A stretch of 52,211 bases of DNA from an uncultured Bacteroidales bacterium (GCA_949297285.1 CASFRL010000051.1:1-52211); one strand, 5' to 3'. Positions 1 through 9,714 are shown, numbered from the stretch's first letter. Notes: a model not told the origin generated them from the sequence alone. A program made the numbers and translations.

Positions 1-1
1 T

Positions 2-2551
2 TCATTATCAATAGCGCTACCAGACGCAAATGCCGGATGGTTTAAGCGGAAAAGTAAGAAAAATAAAGCTAAAACCGAACAAGCAGAACCAGAAAAGAAA
101 AAAGACAAGTTTGCTGATGCAATTGAAAAAGCGACACCTCATGATGGAGTATTCAAAGCTTGGGTTACACCGAAGAATGAACTTCTTTTCGAAATAACGC
201 CCAAAAATCTTGAAAACTTATATTTGTTGGCAAACCGAATATCGGAGACCAGTAACAGCTCAAACTTTACCGCAGGAGAAATGTTAGGCGACCCGTTTAT
301 GTTTTGCCTCTCTGCAGATACAAGCAACGTATATATGCATACCGTACAAACTTACGATAAAGTGAAAGAAGATGACCCTATTGCCTCTTCTTTTAAACGG
401 AATTTCAACAACCCGATTTTAAAAACATTCAAGATAAAAGCATCCCGGAATGATACGTTACTGATCGATGTCACTTCGTTTTTCGTATCGAACGAGAAAT
501 GTATCACTCCTATTCGCCAAAGTTACCGGACAAAGGGGACTATGAGCGCGTCTTATGATGCTTCTGCATCCAGACTGAAAGAAGTAAAAAGCTTCGAAAA
601 AAACATAGAAATTACCAGTATCCTGAATTATAACATCACCGACGGAGGATATACCCTTACCATGCGCCGTTCGATCATAGAACTGCCCAAAGAACCTATG
701 AAGATACGGTATCAAGACAACCGGGTGGGATATTTTAGTTCGGGATATTACTATTATACCTCTGAAGCCGATAAAATCTTACCGAAAGAATTTATCCATC
801 GGTGGCGTGTCGAACCGAAAGATGAAGATCTCGAAAAATATTTTAAAGGAGAATTGGTAGAACCGAAAAAACAGATCGTTTATTACGTAGATTCAGCATT
901 CCCTGAAAAGTGGAGAGGCGCAGTAAAAGCTGGTATTGAAGATTGGAATAAGGCTTTCGAAGCAGCCGGATTTAAAAATGTTGTCGTAGCAAAAGATTAT
1001 CCGACAGATGATCCTAACTTCGACCCGGACGACATCCGATACAACTGTGTACGTTATATGACCAATGATGTTGCAAACGCAGCCGGACCAAGTTATACCG
1101 ATCCGCGTACCGGAGAAATTTTAGTCGGCGAAGTCATGTGGTATCACAATGTTATCTCATTGGTACACAATTGGCGTTTTTCTCAAACCGGAGCAGCAGA
1201 TGCACGTGTACGCAAAGCTATATTCGACGATGACGTTATGAACGAATCGTTGCGCTATGTTGCATCGCACGAAATCGGTCATACTCTCGGACTGATGCAC
1301 AACATGGGGGCAAGTTACTCTTTCCCGGTAGACTCTCTACGCAGTCCGTCTTTTACTCAAAAATACGGAACTACGCCCAGTATCATGGATTATGCCCGCA
1401 ACAATTATGTTGCCCAAAGAGGAGATATGGAAAAAGGTGTACGTATGGTTCCGCCATTGATGGGGGTTTACGATATGCATGCCATCAACTGGGGATACCG
1501 CATTTTCAAAGATGTAAAAACACCAGAGGATGAATATCCCTATCTGAATAAAATCATTGCAGACAAGAAAGGTGACCCGATGTACGAATTCGGAGCACAA
1601 CAATTATTCCTCAATGAAGATCCAACCGACCAAACCGAAGATTTGGGTAACGACCATATTAAAGCCAGCAACTATGGTATCGAAAATTTGAAATATATCA
1701 TTTCGAATATCGACAAATGGTTTGCTCAAGAAAATAAGAATTATGACGATATCCAAGAAATGTATTTGGCTTGTGTAAGCCAATATATGAGATATCTGAC
1801 TCATGTAATGCCTTATTTAGGAGGTGTCGAATACAAGGACATCGTACAAGACGGGGCAAGTGATTACGCAAAACGATATATCACAAAAGACAAACAAAAA
1901 CAGGCCATGATATGGCTTGTTGACCAAGCGTTGAACTGTCGCCAATGGTTGCTTCCTGAAAACATAATGAGAATCACAGGTCTGGAATCTAACGTTTATG
2001 ACAATTTCCAATACTCTATTGCCGGACGGATATTGAACCCGGGAGCAATGGGTAGCATTTATGAAGGAGAACGTTCTGGACAAGACAACCTCTATACACT
2101 GGACGAATACCTGAAAGATGCAACAAATGCGATGTTCGTCAATACAATCAAATCGAAATCATTGACCCAAGAAGATATGAATCTTCAAAATGCTGCAGTG
2201 GCTGCATTAATGAAATATTCGAATCTTGATCCTTCTATGAATAAAGGCTTGATGGGTGGATTGGCTGATCCGGAACAAGAGCTGAAAAAAATGATGGATT
2301 TTGTGGCAAAAGAAAGCGATGCGTTCTGTAAACAACATGGGACATGTAATTTCAATAAAGATGAGCAGTCGTATGCCCGGCACAACATGACTCCGGCAAA
2401 ATTATCTGCAGGAGTCGGCCGTCCGATTATCACTGCGACATTAAAGAACATATTGAATTTATATAAGGCTAAAAGAGGAACCGGAGATGCCCGCACAAGA
2501 GCATACTACGATTACCAAATCACCGTTATCCAAAAATTATTCGACAAATAA
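2..2551 (+). CDS. Secreted zinc-dependent metalloprotease (metzincin type, DUF5117/DUF4953-like), 5' truncated
   Basis: The reading frame is already open at base 2, so the start codon and probably most of a signal peptide lie outside the window. A lysine/glutamate-rich linker at about 50-110 precedes the folded part. The zinc site HEIGHTLGLMH (HExxHxxGxxH) lies at 1268-1300 and a Met-turn SIMDY at about 1379-1393, which together define a metzincin-like peptidase. The surrounding sequence resembles the large Bacteroidetes zinc-dependent metalloproteases with DUF5117/DUF5118 and DUF4953 regions; that family assignment is from recall. The enzyme is expected to hydrolyse proteins outside the inner membrane; its substrate is unknown. 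A BACON lipoprotein follows 75 bp downstream on the same strand, separated by a hairpin. No frameshift is seen in the visible 849 codons. Confidence 0.88.
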   Translation, partial: SLSIALPDANAGWFKRKSKKNKAKTEQAEPEKKKDKFADAIEKATPHDGVFKAWVTPKNELLFEITPKNLENLYLLANRISETSNSSNFTAGEMLGDPFMFCLSADTSNVYMHTVQTYDKVKEDDPIASSFKRNFNNPILKTFKIKASRNDTLLIDVTSFFVSNEKCITPIRQSYRTKGTMSASYDASASRLKEVKSFEKNIEITSILNYNITDGGYTLTMRRSIIELPKEPMKIRYQDNRVGYFSSGYYYYTSEADKILPKEFIHRWRVEPKDEDLEKYFKGELVEPKKQIVYYVDSAFPEKWRGAVKAGIEDWNKAFEAAGFKNVVVAKDYPTDDPNFDPDDIRYNCVRYMTNDVANAAGPSYTDPRTGEILVGEVMWYHNVISLVHNWRFSQTGAADARVRKAIFDDDVMNESLRYVASHEIGHTLGLMHNMGASYSFPVDSLRSPSFTQKYGTTPSIMDYARNNYVAQRGDMEKGVRMVPPLMGVYDMHAINWGYRIFKDVKTPEDEYPYLNKIIADKKGDPMYEFGAQQLFLNEDPTDQTEDLGNDHIKASNYGIENLKYIISNIDKWFAQENKNYDDIQEMYLACVSQYMRYLTHVMPYLGGVEYKDIVQDGASDYAKRYITKDKQKQAMIWLVDQALNCRQWLLPENIMRITGLESNVYDNFQYSIAGRILNPGAMGSIYEGERSGQDNLYTLDEYLKDATNAMFVNTIKSKSLTQEDMNLQNAAVAALMKYSNLDPSMNKGLMGGLADPEQELKKMMDFVAKESDAFCKQHGTCNFNKDEQSYARHNMTPAKLSAGVGRPIITATLKNILNLYKAKRGTGDARTRAYYDYQITVIQKLFDK

Positions 2552-2565
2552 CAACAATTCGATAA

Positions 2566-2591
2566 GGGGAGTATGAATATTCGTACTTCCC
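2566..2591 (+). promoter_or_regulatory. Intercistronic hairpin, possible attenuator
   Basis: The arms GGGGAGTATGAAT and ATTCGTACTTCCC pair along 13 positions with two G-U wobbles. The downstream sequence is T-rich but interrupted (ATATCTTTATTTATT), so it is not a clean intrinsic terminator. Its position between the protease stop and the BACON gene suggests partial termination or transcript processing. Confidence 0.45.
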
Positions 2592-2626
2592 ATATCTTTA
2601 TTTATTAACTAAACAACAAATGATCT

Positions 2627-3685
2627 ATGAAAATTATTGATCTGAAATTCTGGATTATTGCTCTATTGGCAGTAACATCATCATTTGTATTAAGCAGCTG
2701 CGATAATGATGATGACAAAAAAGGAGAAGATTTAACTTATTCGCTTTCGCTGGCATCCGAAGAAGACGCTTTATTAGAGTTACCTACCGATGAGTTGGTC
2801 GATACGGTAGTTCATATCACAACAGATGCTCCGGCTGAGTTGATTAACGTAGAGGCTATTGAAAATAACGGATCTTGGTGTACCGCAAAAGTTCTGGATA
2901 ATACAACCATCTCAATAAAGGCTGGTATCCATACCGGAAACACTGACAGAACGGCTTCATTCAAAATTACTGTTCCAGGGGCTGAACCGGTTGAATTTAC
3001 AATTACCCAATTAGGAACCGATACCCAAAATACGATCACATTATCGGGAGTTCCTATGGAGAATAATATGTATTCTTACACCGCTCCATATAAAGACGGT
3101 GCACCGTTCAGTTTCGTTATCAAAACAAATGCCGGACGTTGGAACATAGCCGTACAGGATTGGAACGACCCTGAAGATGGAACTTATACTCCTTGGTATA
3201 GTATCAACAAGACCAGCGGACGCAGTGGAGAAACAGTCGAAATCAAGTTTACTCAAGCCAACGAAGACAGCTGGATGAGAAATATAACACTGGAAATTAC
3301 GGCAGGATCGGCAGACCCCGTAAGCATTACCATCATGCAAAATGTTAAACCGGCTACAGCGATCACGGTTTATGATGCAGAATGGACAGAAGAGATTGCG
3401 AACAATACATTATTGAGCTTTAATGCCAGCGATGCCAATACAACTAAAGTTGAATATGGTATCGATGCTGATGGAAGTATCGATGTGGTAATTTGCGAAA
3501 CCGGGACATCGAAAGTCATAACTGATGAAGAATCTTGGCTGAATGCATATTATGGTATGGGAACATTGAGTATCTCGCCCAGATCAGCCAATACGACAGG
3601 TGCCGAACGTAAACTGGATGTTGTATTGAAAGGTGGCGAAACAGAACTCTTCCGCATACCGGTGGTTCAGAAAGCTAAAATATAA
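2627..3685 (+). CDS. BACON-domain surface lipoprotein
   Basis: A 352-residue protein with a signal peptide ending in a lipobox (VLSSC, Cys25). The cysteine is followed by an acidic run, DNDDD, like the surface export signal of Bacteroidetes lipoproteins, so outer-leaflet exposure is likely. Residues ~35-130 and ~135-245 form two BACON-type immunoglobulin-like repeats: each has the W-x-x-x tract followed by a T-G-x-x-R/E stretch and ends in an I-T-Q-like strand. The last ~105 residues look like a third, more divergent repeat. BACON modules usually act as spacers or adhesive domains on carbohydrate- or protein-active surface proteins; no catalytic residues are visible. It follows the metalloprotease on the same strand and may be co-transcribed through the intervening hairpin. 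Its partner or ligand is unknown. Confidence 0.8.
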   Translation: MKIIDLKFWIIALLAVTSSFVLSSCDNDDDKKGEDLTYSLSLASEEDALLELPTDELVDTVVHITTDAPAELINVEAIENNGSWCTAKVLDNTTISIKAGIHTGNTDRTASFKITVPGAEPVEFTITQLGTDTQNTITLSGVPMENNMYSYTAPYKDGAPFSFVIKTNAGRWNIAVQDWNDPEDGTYTPWYSINKTSGRSGETVEIKFTQANEDSWMRNITLEITAGSADPVSITIMQNVKPATAITVYDAEWTEEIANNTLLSFNASDANTTKVEYGIDADGSIDVVICETGTSKVITDEESWLNAYYGMGTLSISPRSANTTGAERKLDVVLKGGETELFRIPVVQKAKI

Positions 3686-3698
3686 TCTTTCATAACCT

Positions 3699-3738
3699 AA
3701 AAAAAAGCGTTCGTTGATATCAACGAACGCTTTTTTTA
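3699..3738. terminator. Bidirectional intrinsic terminator
   Basis: A perfect 24-bp palindrome at 3707-3730 (GCGTTCGTTGAT and its complement) is flanked by an A-run on the left and a T-run on the right. It can end both the plus-strand BACON transcript and the convergent minus-strand PepSY transcript. Confidence 0.92.
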
Positions 3739-3757
3739 TGAGAGCTAAAATAAATTA

Positions 3758-4336
3758 TCAATTTAAATAAATCAAGAACAATATCGGAATCAGCACTCCT
3801 ATAATAAACTCGATCCCTCCTCGTCCCCAAAGACCTTTGTTCCCTTTAATCATAAACAAACCGGTAATCGTAATGAGAATCAAAGAAACAGCAAAAATAT
3901 CAGAGAACCATGTCCACCAAACCAACGGATTATAATGCAAACGGTTAAAGGCGCTCAATATCGGGCGTTTTTTTACCGATTCGTACAATGCCTTACCCGT
4001 ATTCATATCGACCTCTAACGAAGAACCGCCTTTTAAAAAGACTTTCATCTGCTGTTCTCCAAAATAATAATGTTTCATATAAGCATTCTCTTCTCCCACT
4101 TGCTCAAGTAAGGGAAGGACCTCTTCTTTCGAAATTTTTTCCGATTTGGGGAAATCTCCTTTTAAAACAATCTCGGAACGGCTGATACGATAATCTGAAT
4201 TAAAGTCTCGTTTATGATTCAATGCAATACCCGAAACCGCATAAACGATTATGATACCGGAAAAAAGAAAAGACAAGTCCCGGTGAATAACCCGGAACCA
4301 TTTACGCATTTTTGTTGAGAAATTACTGGATGGCAT
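3758..4336 (-). CDS. PepSY-associated transmembrane helix protein
   Basis: About 192 residues. An N-terminal cytoplasmic stretch, KMRKWFRVIHRDLSF, runs into a first membrane segment (LFSGIIIVYAVSGIALNH). A periplasmic domain of roughly 85 residues resembles PepSY (aligned strands, then the phrase VDMNTGKALYE). Then come NRLHYN and two C-terminal membrane helices (WTWFSDIFAVSLILITITGL and a final hydrophobic hairpin). This is the architecture of the PepSY-associated TM family, often found near iron or siderophore uptake genes or ferric reductases; no heme ligand pattern was established here. An in-frame TTG at 4348 exists, but the ATG at 4336 is preferred; it overlaps the stop of the upstream lipoprotein gene by 14 bp, suggesting translational coupling. 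A further ATG at 4309 is possible. Confidence 0.75.
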   Translation of the reverse strand: MPSSNFSTKMRKWFRVIHRDLSFLFSGIIIVYAVSGIALNHKRDFNSDYRISRSEIVLKGDFPKSEKISKEEVLPLLEQVGEENAYMKHYYFGEQQMKVFLKGGSSLEVDMNTGKALYESVKKRPILSAFNRLHYNPLVWWTWFSDIFAVSLILITITGLFMIKGNKGLWGRGGIEFIIGVLIPILFLIYLN

Positions 4337-4847
4337 ATTCTGAAGCAAAAATATGATACTGACTATAATAATTTTTATTCTCTTTCTTCATACGTTCAGC
4401 TATGGCAGCCCGTATTTCGGCAATTTGCTGCTTCAGCATTGCCACAGCTTCGGGATTTCCCTGAGGAGTTTTCAAGCTCTCATCCAACCGATATTCCCAA
4501 TCTGAAAGGAATGCTTCATCTACTCGTTGTTCATCGATAACAGCCTTCACACGGACATTATTGTTGCGAAGATCATTGCTGAACGACCCGATCTCCGGCC
4601 CGGCTTCTACATCAACTACCTGAGTCGTATCGCTTCCCATCAATGTAATATGCGAACCGCCATGTCCGCAGACGTCGACACAGAAACCTTCCAATTCGAT
4701 CGTATCGCCAATCAAAGAATCCTGCATAATCAATAAACTATCGACTTGATATACTTTATTCACTACCTGATCTGAAGATGTTTTTGACTGACAAGCCACA
4801 ACAAAAGAGAGTATCAATAACGATACAAATAGATTTACTACTTTCAT
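4323..4847 (-). CDS. Small lipoprotein with a C-x3-CGHGG motif, function unknown
   Basis: A 174-residue protein with a signal peptide and lipobox FVVAC (Cys19). Residues ~46-110 are beta-rich and resemble an OB-fold. They contain the phrase GFCVDVCGHGG (Cys56, Cys60, His62), which could bind a metal or form a disulfide. The C-terminal ~60 residues are helical and charged (LKQQIAEIRAAIAERMKKE). No enzyme family is recognised. The gene is first in a two-gene unit with the PepSY membrane protein (overlapping ends). A good TAnnTTTG promoter lies about 50 bp upstream. A periplasmic metal- or redox-related role with the PepSY partner is an inference only. Confidence 0.65.
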   Translation of the reverse strand: MKVVNLFVSLLILSFVVACQSKTSSDQVVNKVYQVDSLLIMQDSLIGDTIELEGFCVDVCGHGGSHITLMGSDTTQVVDVEAGPEIGSFSNDLRNNNVRVKAVIDEQRVDEAFLSDWEYRLDESLKTPQGNPEAVAMLKQQIAEIRAAIAERMKKENKNYYSQYHIFASEYAIQ

Positions 4848-4899
4848 TTTATTTATTTATTAGAATTTTGGTTTATTACATAAAAATGCATTTTTCTTG

Positions 4900-4930
4900 C
4901 AAAGATACCACTTACTTGCTTAATTTCAAT
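4900..4930 (-). promoter_or_regulatory. Promoter for the lipoprotein/PepSY pair
   Basis: On the minus strand the -7 element TATCTTTG lies at 4907-4900 and matches TAnnTTTG. An ATTG sits 19 nt further upstream (4927-4930) in the -33 position. This gives a leader of about 45-50 nt before the ATG at 4847. Confidence 0.65.
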
Positions 4931-5049
4931 GCTTAATCTTCTTTTTCAACGGTCAAAATCCGAAAAACCGGGGTACAGCATGAGAGATATTATTCTCATT
5001 TATTTTGGAAAAATTCCGCATATTTTTTCATTCAAATTAAAGTTTTTCT

Positions 5050-5057
5050 TATTTTTG
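5050..5057 (+). promoter_or_regulatory. -7 promoter element for the XRE-cupin gene
   Basis: TATTTTTG matches TAnnTTTG and lies about 63 bp upstream of the ATG at 5120. No clear TTTG is seen at -33. The 270-bp interval 4848-5119 is an AT-rich divergent promoter region without other recognisable features. Confidence 0.55.
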
Positions 5058-5119
5058 CCAAGAATTATTTCATATTATAGCAAATCACATTAAAAAATAA
5101 TACAATATAATAGTGCGTT

Positions 5120-5695
5120 ATGAAAAATAACAAGACCGTAGGTCATAAAATACAAACGATACGGGAAAGCAAAAATATGACTCGAGAAGAAGTTGCCAAT
5201 CAGGCCGGATTGAGTGAGGAACAAGTTGCCAGAATAGAAGAAAATATCGATTTGCCCGCTCTTGCCCCATTATTGAAAATCGCTCGGGCTATGGGCGTAC
5301 GCTTAGGCACATTCCTCGATGACCAAGAAGAATTAGGCCCCGTAATATGTCGGAATATGCAAAAAGACAAAAGCATCAGCTTCTCGACAAATACATCGAG
5401 TGCCAGCAAGCACATGGAATATTATTCCCTTTCAAAATCAAAATCGAATCGCCACATGGAGCCGTTCTTCATAAACATCGCTCCGGCTTCGGCAAACGAC
5501 TATGAAATGTCATCACACGAGGGCGAAGAATTTATCATAGTCACCGACGGGGAAGTCGAGATAAACTACGGGAACGAAACTTATGTCCTGAAAAAGGGAG
5601 ATAGCATCTACTACGACTCTATCGTACCTCATCACGTACATGCCTATAACAATCAGGCGGCCAGTATCCTTGCCGTTGTTTATGTTCCAGCTTAA
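5120..5695 (+). CDS. XRE-family transcriptional regulator with C-terminal cupin domain
   Basis: A 191-residue protein. Residues ~9-64 form a helix-turn-helix of the XRE/Cro type ([20 protein letters not shown]). Residues ~105-188 form a cupin beta-barrel ([19 protein letters not shown] ... [17 protein letters not shown]) with histidines and glutamates placed as in small-molecule or metal-binding cupins. This is the HTH-cupin layout of PuuR-like regulators that sense a metabolite. The acyl-CoA synthetase gene starts 20 bp downstream, so the regulator probably controls its own operon in response to a fatty acid or related ligand; the ligand is not determinable from sequence. Confidence 0.9.
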   Translation: MKNNKTVGHKIQTIRESKNMTREEVANQAGLSEEQVARIEENIDLPALAPLLKIARAMGVRLGTFLDDQEELGPVICRNMQKDKSISFSTNTSSASKHMEYYSLSKSKSNRHMEPFFINIAPASANDYEMSSHEGEEFIIVTDGEVEINYGNETYVLKKGDSIYYDSIVPHHVHAYNNQAASILAVVYVPA

Positions 5696-5715
5696 TTGCT
5701 TTAAATTTTTACGTT

Positions 5716-7368
5716 ATGCAGTTATTTGAAAAAACTTTAGGAGACTTCCTTGAATATTGGGCAGAGAAGACTCCGGATAAAGAGTTTATCGTTTATTCGG
5801 ACCGGGACTTGCGCTTTACCTATGCCGAATTTAACAAACGGGTAAACAATCTGGCAAAAGGGATGATGGCCATCGGCGTCGAAAAAGACTCGAAGGTCGG
5901 GATATGGGCAACAAACGTTCCCGACTGGCTTACGTTTTTGTTTGCATCGGCCAAGATCGGAGCGGTTTTAGTCACCGTGAACACCAATTACAAACAACAT
6001 GAGTTGGAATATCTGGTAGAAAATGCCGACATACACACGCTATGTATTTCTAACGGTACATTCGACAGCGACTACGTCGATATGACCTACACCATGCTCC
6101 CCGAATTGAAAACCTCACAACGAGGACATCTGAAAAGCTCGAAGTTCCCCTACATGCGCAATGTCGTTTATATAGGGCAGGAAAAACATCGGGGAATGTA
6201 CAATACAGCTGAGCTCTTGCTGTTAGGGAACACTGTGGCTGACGAAAAGCTGGAGATTCAAAAGACAAAATTCAATTGCTACGATGTCGTGAATATGCAA
6301 TACACTTCGGGAACTACCGGATTTCCCAAGGGTGTGATGCTCACGCACCACAATATCACGAACAACGGATACTGCATAGGTCAGTGTATGAAATTCACCG
6401 AGAATGACCGAGTATGTCTTCCGGTTCCACTTTTCCATTGTTTCGGTATAGTACTCGGAATTATGGCAATCGTCACAAATGGCGGTTGTGCCGTAATGCT
6501 CGAGCGTTTCGACCCGCTTGTAGTATTGGCTTCGGTACATAAAGAACGTTGTACGGCCTTATACGGAGTACCGACAATGTTTATTGCCGAATTAAATCAC
6601 CCGATGTTCAACATGTTCGACCTCTCTTCTCTGCGTACCGGAATCATGGCCGGCTCTTTGTGCCCCGAATGGCTCATGCGGGAAGTAATGGACAAAATGT
6701 ACTTGACAGAAATTACCAGCGTTTACGGATTGACAGAGACATCACCGGGTATGACACAGAGCAAAGTCGATGATCCGGTCGAAGTCAGAGCATCGACAGT
6801 AGGAAGCGATCTTCCCGGAGTCGAAGTGCGTGTAATCGATCCGGAAACTCTCGAAGAATGTCCCGTAGGGGTACAAGGTGAAATGTGCTGCCGGGGATAT
6901 AATATCATGAAAGGGTATTACAAAATGCCCGAAGCCACCGCTGCTATTATCGACAAAAACGGATTTTTACATTCCGGCGATTTGGGAATAAAAACACCGG
7001 AAGGTAATTACAAAATCACGGGACGCATCAAGGATATGATTATACGAGGCGGGGAAAATATATATCCCCGTGAAATCGAAGAGTTCCTTTACCAGATTCC
7101 ACAAATTAAAGATGTACAAGTCGCTGCCGTACCGTCAAAAAAATACGGAGAAGAGGTCGGAGCATTTATCATCTTGAAAGAGGGGGAAACACTGCACGAC
7201 TGCGATGTGAAAGATTTTTGCAAAGGGAAAATATCGCGGCACAAGATACCCAAATATATCTTCTTCATAGATCAGTTCCCGTTAACCGGCAGTGGAAAGA
7301 TACAAAAGTATAAATTAAAAGACCTCGGGCTCGAATTATTGAAAGCACAAGGTATTACCCCCGATTGA
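5716..7368 (+). CDS. AMP-binding acyl-CoA synthetase
   Basis: A 550-residue member of the ANL superfamily, which activates a carboxylic acid with ATP to an acyl-adenylate and transfers it to CoA. Diagnostic motifs are all present: the P-loop [11 protein letters not shown] (near 6301-6333), the YGLTETSP motif, HSGDLG, the hinge [16 protein letters not shown], and the C-terminal catalytic lysine region [13 protein letters not shown]. Length and overall pattern fit medium- or long-chain fatty acyl-CoA synthetases. The substrate is not resolved; aryl or branched acids remain possible. No signal peptide is seen, so the protein is cytoplasmic. The gene sits 20 bp after the XRE-cupin regulator, in a likely operon, and ends at a strong terminator. 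Confidence 0.92.
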   Translation: MQLFEKTLGDFLEYWAEKTPDKEFIVYSDRDLRFTYAEFNKRVNNLAKGMMAIGVEKDSKVGIWATNVPDWLTFLFASAKIGAVLVTVNTNYKQHELEYLVENADIHTLCISNGTFDSDYVDMTYTMLPELKTSQRGHLKSSKFPYMRNVVYIGQEKHRGMYNTAELLLLGNTVADEKLEIQKTKFNCYDVVNMQYTSGTTGFPKGVMLTHHNITNNGYCIGQCMKFTENDRVCLPVPLFHCFGIVLGIMAIVTNGGCAVMLERFDPLVVLASVHKERCTALYGVPTMFIAELNHPMFNMFDLSSLRTGIMAGSLCPEWLMREVMDKMYLTEITSVYGLTETSPGMTQSKVDDPVEVRASTVGSDLPGVEVRVIDPETLEECPVGVQGEMCCRGYNIMKGYYKMPEATAAIIDKNGFLHSGDLGIKTPEGNYKITGRIKDMIIRGGENIYPREIEEFLYQIPQIKDVQVAAVPSKKYGEEVGAFIILKEGETLHDCDVKDFCKGKISRHKIPKYIFFIDQFPLTGSGKIQKYKLKDLGLELLKAQGITPD

Positions 7369-7400
7369 CAAAACTTTTCCATCTACCTATAATTTGAGAT

Positions 7401-7452
7401 ATCCTTTTGTCTGTTTCCTATGAAAGAAAAACAGACAAAAGGATTTTTTATT
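7401..7452 (+). terminator. Intrinsic terminator after acyl-CoA synthetase
   Basis: A perfect 16-bp stem (ATCCTTTTGTCTGTTT at 7401-7416 with its complement at 7429-7444) encloses a 12-nt loop and is followed by a T-run. Confidence 0.9.
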
Positions 7453-7494
7453 TGTTATGCCGATCAAACGCTCAAATATCTTTTTCGCTTATTG

Positions 7495-9714
7495 TCACAA
7501 AACTACCGTAACTCCCGATCCGGCAGATGCCCCCTCGGGACAATCGATAACGAAACGGGTACAATTCTTCTCCGGTACATAAGAACCTCCGGCACGTTTC
7601 CCGGAAACTTCAAATACGATCGTTTTCAGATTTTGTGTAGGGTCGGCAACGGTTATCTTCCACCCTTTTTGATAAGGTTTAAATAGATATATCGCCGGGG
7701 TCACGGCAATAAAATTGCAACGGGCATCGAGTTGCAAAGAGTCCGATCCGTAAAATATTGCTGCAATTACCTTATCAGTCTTATACCTTACGGCCTGACA
7801 TCTCTCCGTTTGGCTCATAATCTCTACTGCAGAAAATCTTTTCTGAGTATTTTCCCCGGAAGGTGCTGCCATATAGGCATAACGGCCTTTATCATTATCC
7901 AGCACACATGTAAACAGCTTTGCCGATTGCCGAGAGGTATCATAAAACTTTGCAATATCATGCCAACTACCGGATTTTTCTTCCAAAGAAATCCGGCCTT
8001 TCTGACCCGGGAAAATATAATAATCCCAACCTCCATGACGAATACTGTATTCCGATTCAGGATTCATTTCGAAAGACCCATTTTGCAGAACCTTGGTTTC
8101 AGCGTCTTGCCGCACTGTACAACCGTCTTTATAATAAGTCTGATTTACGGTTGTTTGCAAAGGGAGGTTTGCAGAACTTTTCAAATCATTTCCCAAACAC
8201 ACGAGTAAATCCTCAAACAAAAAATAGCCTTTCTTCCCGGTTACGCCATCACGATCGAGCGAAAACACCGCAGTACCATACTTCCCGTCGGCCAATACCC
8301 CGGAAAAGGCATTACCATTACGGTATCCGCCCCAGCTCAACAAAGGCAATGCTCCATGATTTACCGGAACCGTACTCCCGGGTAAACAACGCCAATCCCA
8401 AATCGGGAATATATTGTCATACTCATCTCCTTCTTGCATCAAAGAGGTTACCCCCTCGCCCAGATAATAACCTTTCAGGTTCTCATCATTCCCGGTCTCC
8501 GTGGCAATGACCCGAGGCGAAGAGAACCGAACAGAGATATAGGAATTACGGGTTTTCCCGACCAACATATCCGAACGATAAAAAGCGGTGACTTCGGGAC
8601 TTCCATCCCATGTTAAAGCCAGAATAGAATTATACGAACTTCGGTAATGATCCATACGCGCGCTATCGACATGAGAAATATCGGATAATGCCTGCGCTAA
8701 AGCCAAAGCCTTGCCTCTTTGCGCATTTCTGAACAACTGACGGCCACATGCACTAAAATCCATCCTTCCGTTCCATACGACACAAGCCAACCCTTTCAAA
8801 AGATAATTACTCAAAATATCAAGCTGATCCTTTGTAAAAGAGTATTTCGTATCCCGAAAAATATAAGCCCAATACGACATATTCACGCCATATGCAAGAC
8901 CATAATTGCCAAACTGCAACTGAGGCCCGTGCAAATGATAAGAGTAATCGGGTTGTATGCCTTCTTGCACAGTCAAGTATATCTCCGATGCCATAACATT
9001 ACGGGCCGAATCGAGCATCTGTTCATCTCCTTGAAACAAGGCTTTATAGATAACATTCCCCGCAAGCCAGACCCGATTCTGACCGGTTTTCCCGATACGA
9101 GATCTTTCTAATTGGGCAAGGACTTTTTCTTTCAATGTTTCCGGCAAACGATCTTCCATCATCAACACTGCCGGCCCAAGAATTTTATTAATACCGATCT
9201 CGGTAAACCACCAATTGGTCGAAGTATTCTCATAATCGCACCAATACTTCAAGGCAGATATAAATCCGTCTAAAACTCGCTCTTGATGATACAATGCCGA
9301 ATTCTCGGCACAATAACTTTTGGCCAGATGAAACATGCGAATCACATGAAAAGAGGGAAACCACACACTTGCGCTTCGATCTTTATAGTCTATATTGGCC
9401 CAACTCCCATCGGCGAGTTGCGAATCGAGCCAACTTATTACCGTATCGCGAGGCAAAAGAATATTTAAATACAACTCTTTAATAGACTGATCGATATACG
9501 AACCATTATCGGTCAATCGAATAATCTCCTGAACTATTTTTTCGTCTTCATACAACGATTTTGTATGCCATTCGATCAAGTGTTTTTTACAAGTTTGCAG
9601 ATTATCGGCACAAATCGTTCCACAGGAGAGAAAGAAAAAAAGAAATCCGACTTTAAATAACAAAACATACCTCTTCCCCAATAATTCCCAAAGAGTTTTT
9701 ACGTAAAATTTCAT
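7495..9714 (-). CDS. Polysaccharide lyase family 8, chondroitin AC/hyaluronate lyase-like
   Basis: 739 residues. PL8 enzymes cleave uronic-acid-containing chains by beta-elimination, leaving a 4,5-unsaturated uronate. Visible PL8 features are the substrate-cleft tryptophans in TNWWFTEIG, the catalytic Asn213 in TGQNRVW, His262 and Tyr271 in HGPQLQFGNYG, and Arg325 in CGRQLFR. The His-to-Arg spacing of 63 and the His-x8-Tyr pattern equal those of characterised chondroitinase AC. The DYSYHLHGPQLQ phrase favours the chondroitin AC branch over the bacterial hyaluronidase branch. The N-terminus is a signal sequence ending near TICAD; a cysteine in FFLSC makes only a poor lipobox, so periplasmic location is favoured. 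The gene has its own upstream region beyond a terminator, unlike the rest of the PUL. It shows no T9SS-type tail. Confidence 0.9.
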   Translation of the reverse strand: MKFYVKTLWELLGKRYVLLFKVGFLFFFLSCGTICADNLQTCKKHLIEWHTKSLYEDEKIVQEIIRLTDNGSYIDQSIKELYLNILLPRDTVISWLDSQLADGSWANIDYKDRSASVWFPSFHVIRMFHLAKSYCAENSALYHQERVLDGFISALKYWCDYENTSTNWWFTEIGINKILGPAVLMMEDRLPETLKEKVLAQLERSRIGKTGQNRVWLAGNVIYKALFQGDEQMLDSARNVMASEIYLTVQEGIQPDYSYHLHGPQLQFGNYGLAYGVNMSYWAYIFRDTKYSFTKDQLDILSNYLLKGLACVVWNGRMDFSACGRQLFRNAQRGKALALAQALSDISHVDSARMDHYRSSYNSILALTWDGSPEVTAFYRSDMLVGKTRNSYISVRFSSPRVIATETGNDENLKGYYLGEGVTSLMQEGDEYDNIFPIWDWRCLPGSTVPVNHGALPLLSWGGYRNGNAFSGVLADGKYGTAVFSLDRDGVTGKKGYFLFEDLLVCLGNDLKSSANLPLQTTVNQTYYKDGCTVRQDAETKVLQNGSFEMNPESEYSIRHGGWDYYIFPGQKGRISLEEKSGSWHDIAKFYDTSRQSAKLFTCVLDNDKGRYAYMAAPSGENTQKRFSAVEIMSQTERCQAVRYKTDKVIAAIFYGSDSLQLDARCNFIAVTPAIYLFKPYQKGWKITVADPTQNLKTIVFEVSGKRAGGSYVPEKNCTRFVIDCPEGASAGSGVTVVL

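Noticed and set aside
7732..8510. Overlapping plus-strand frames opposite the distal PL8
   Set aside because: PL8 catalytic residues and length establish the minus-strand gene; the plus frames lack any recognisable domain.
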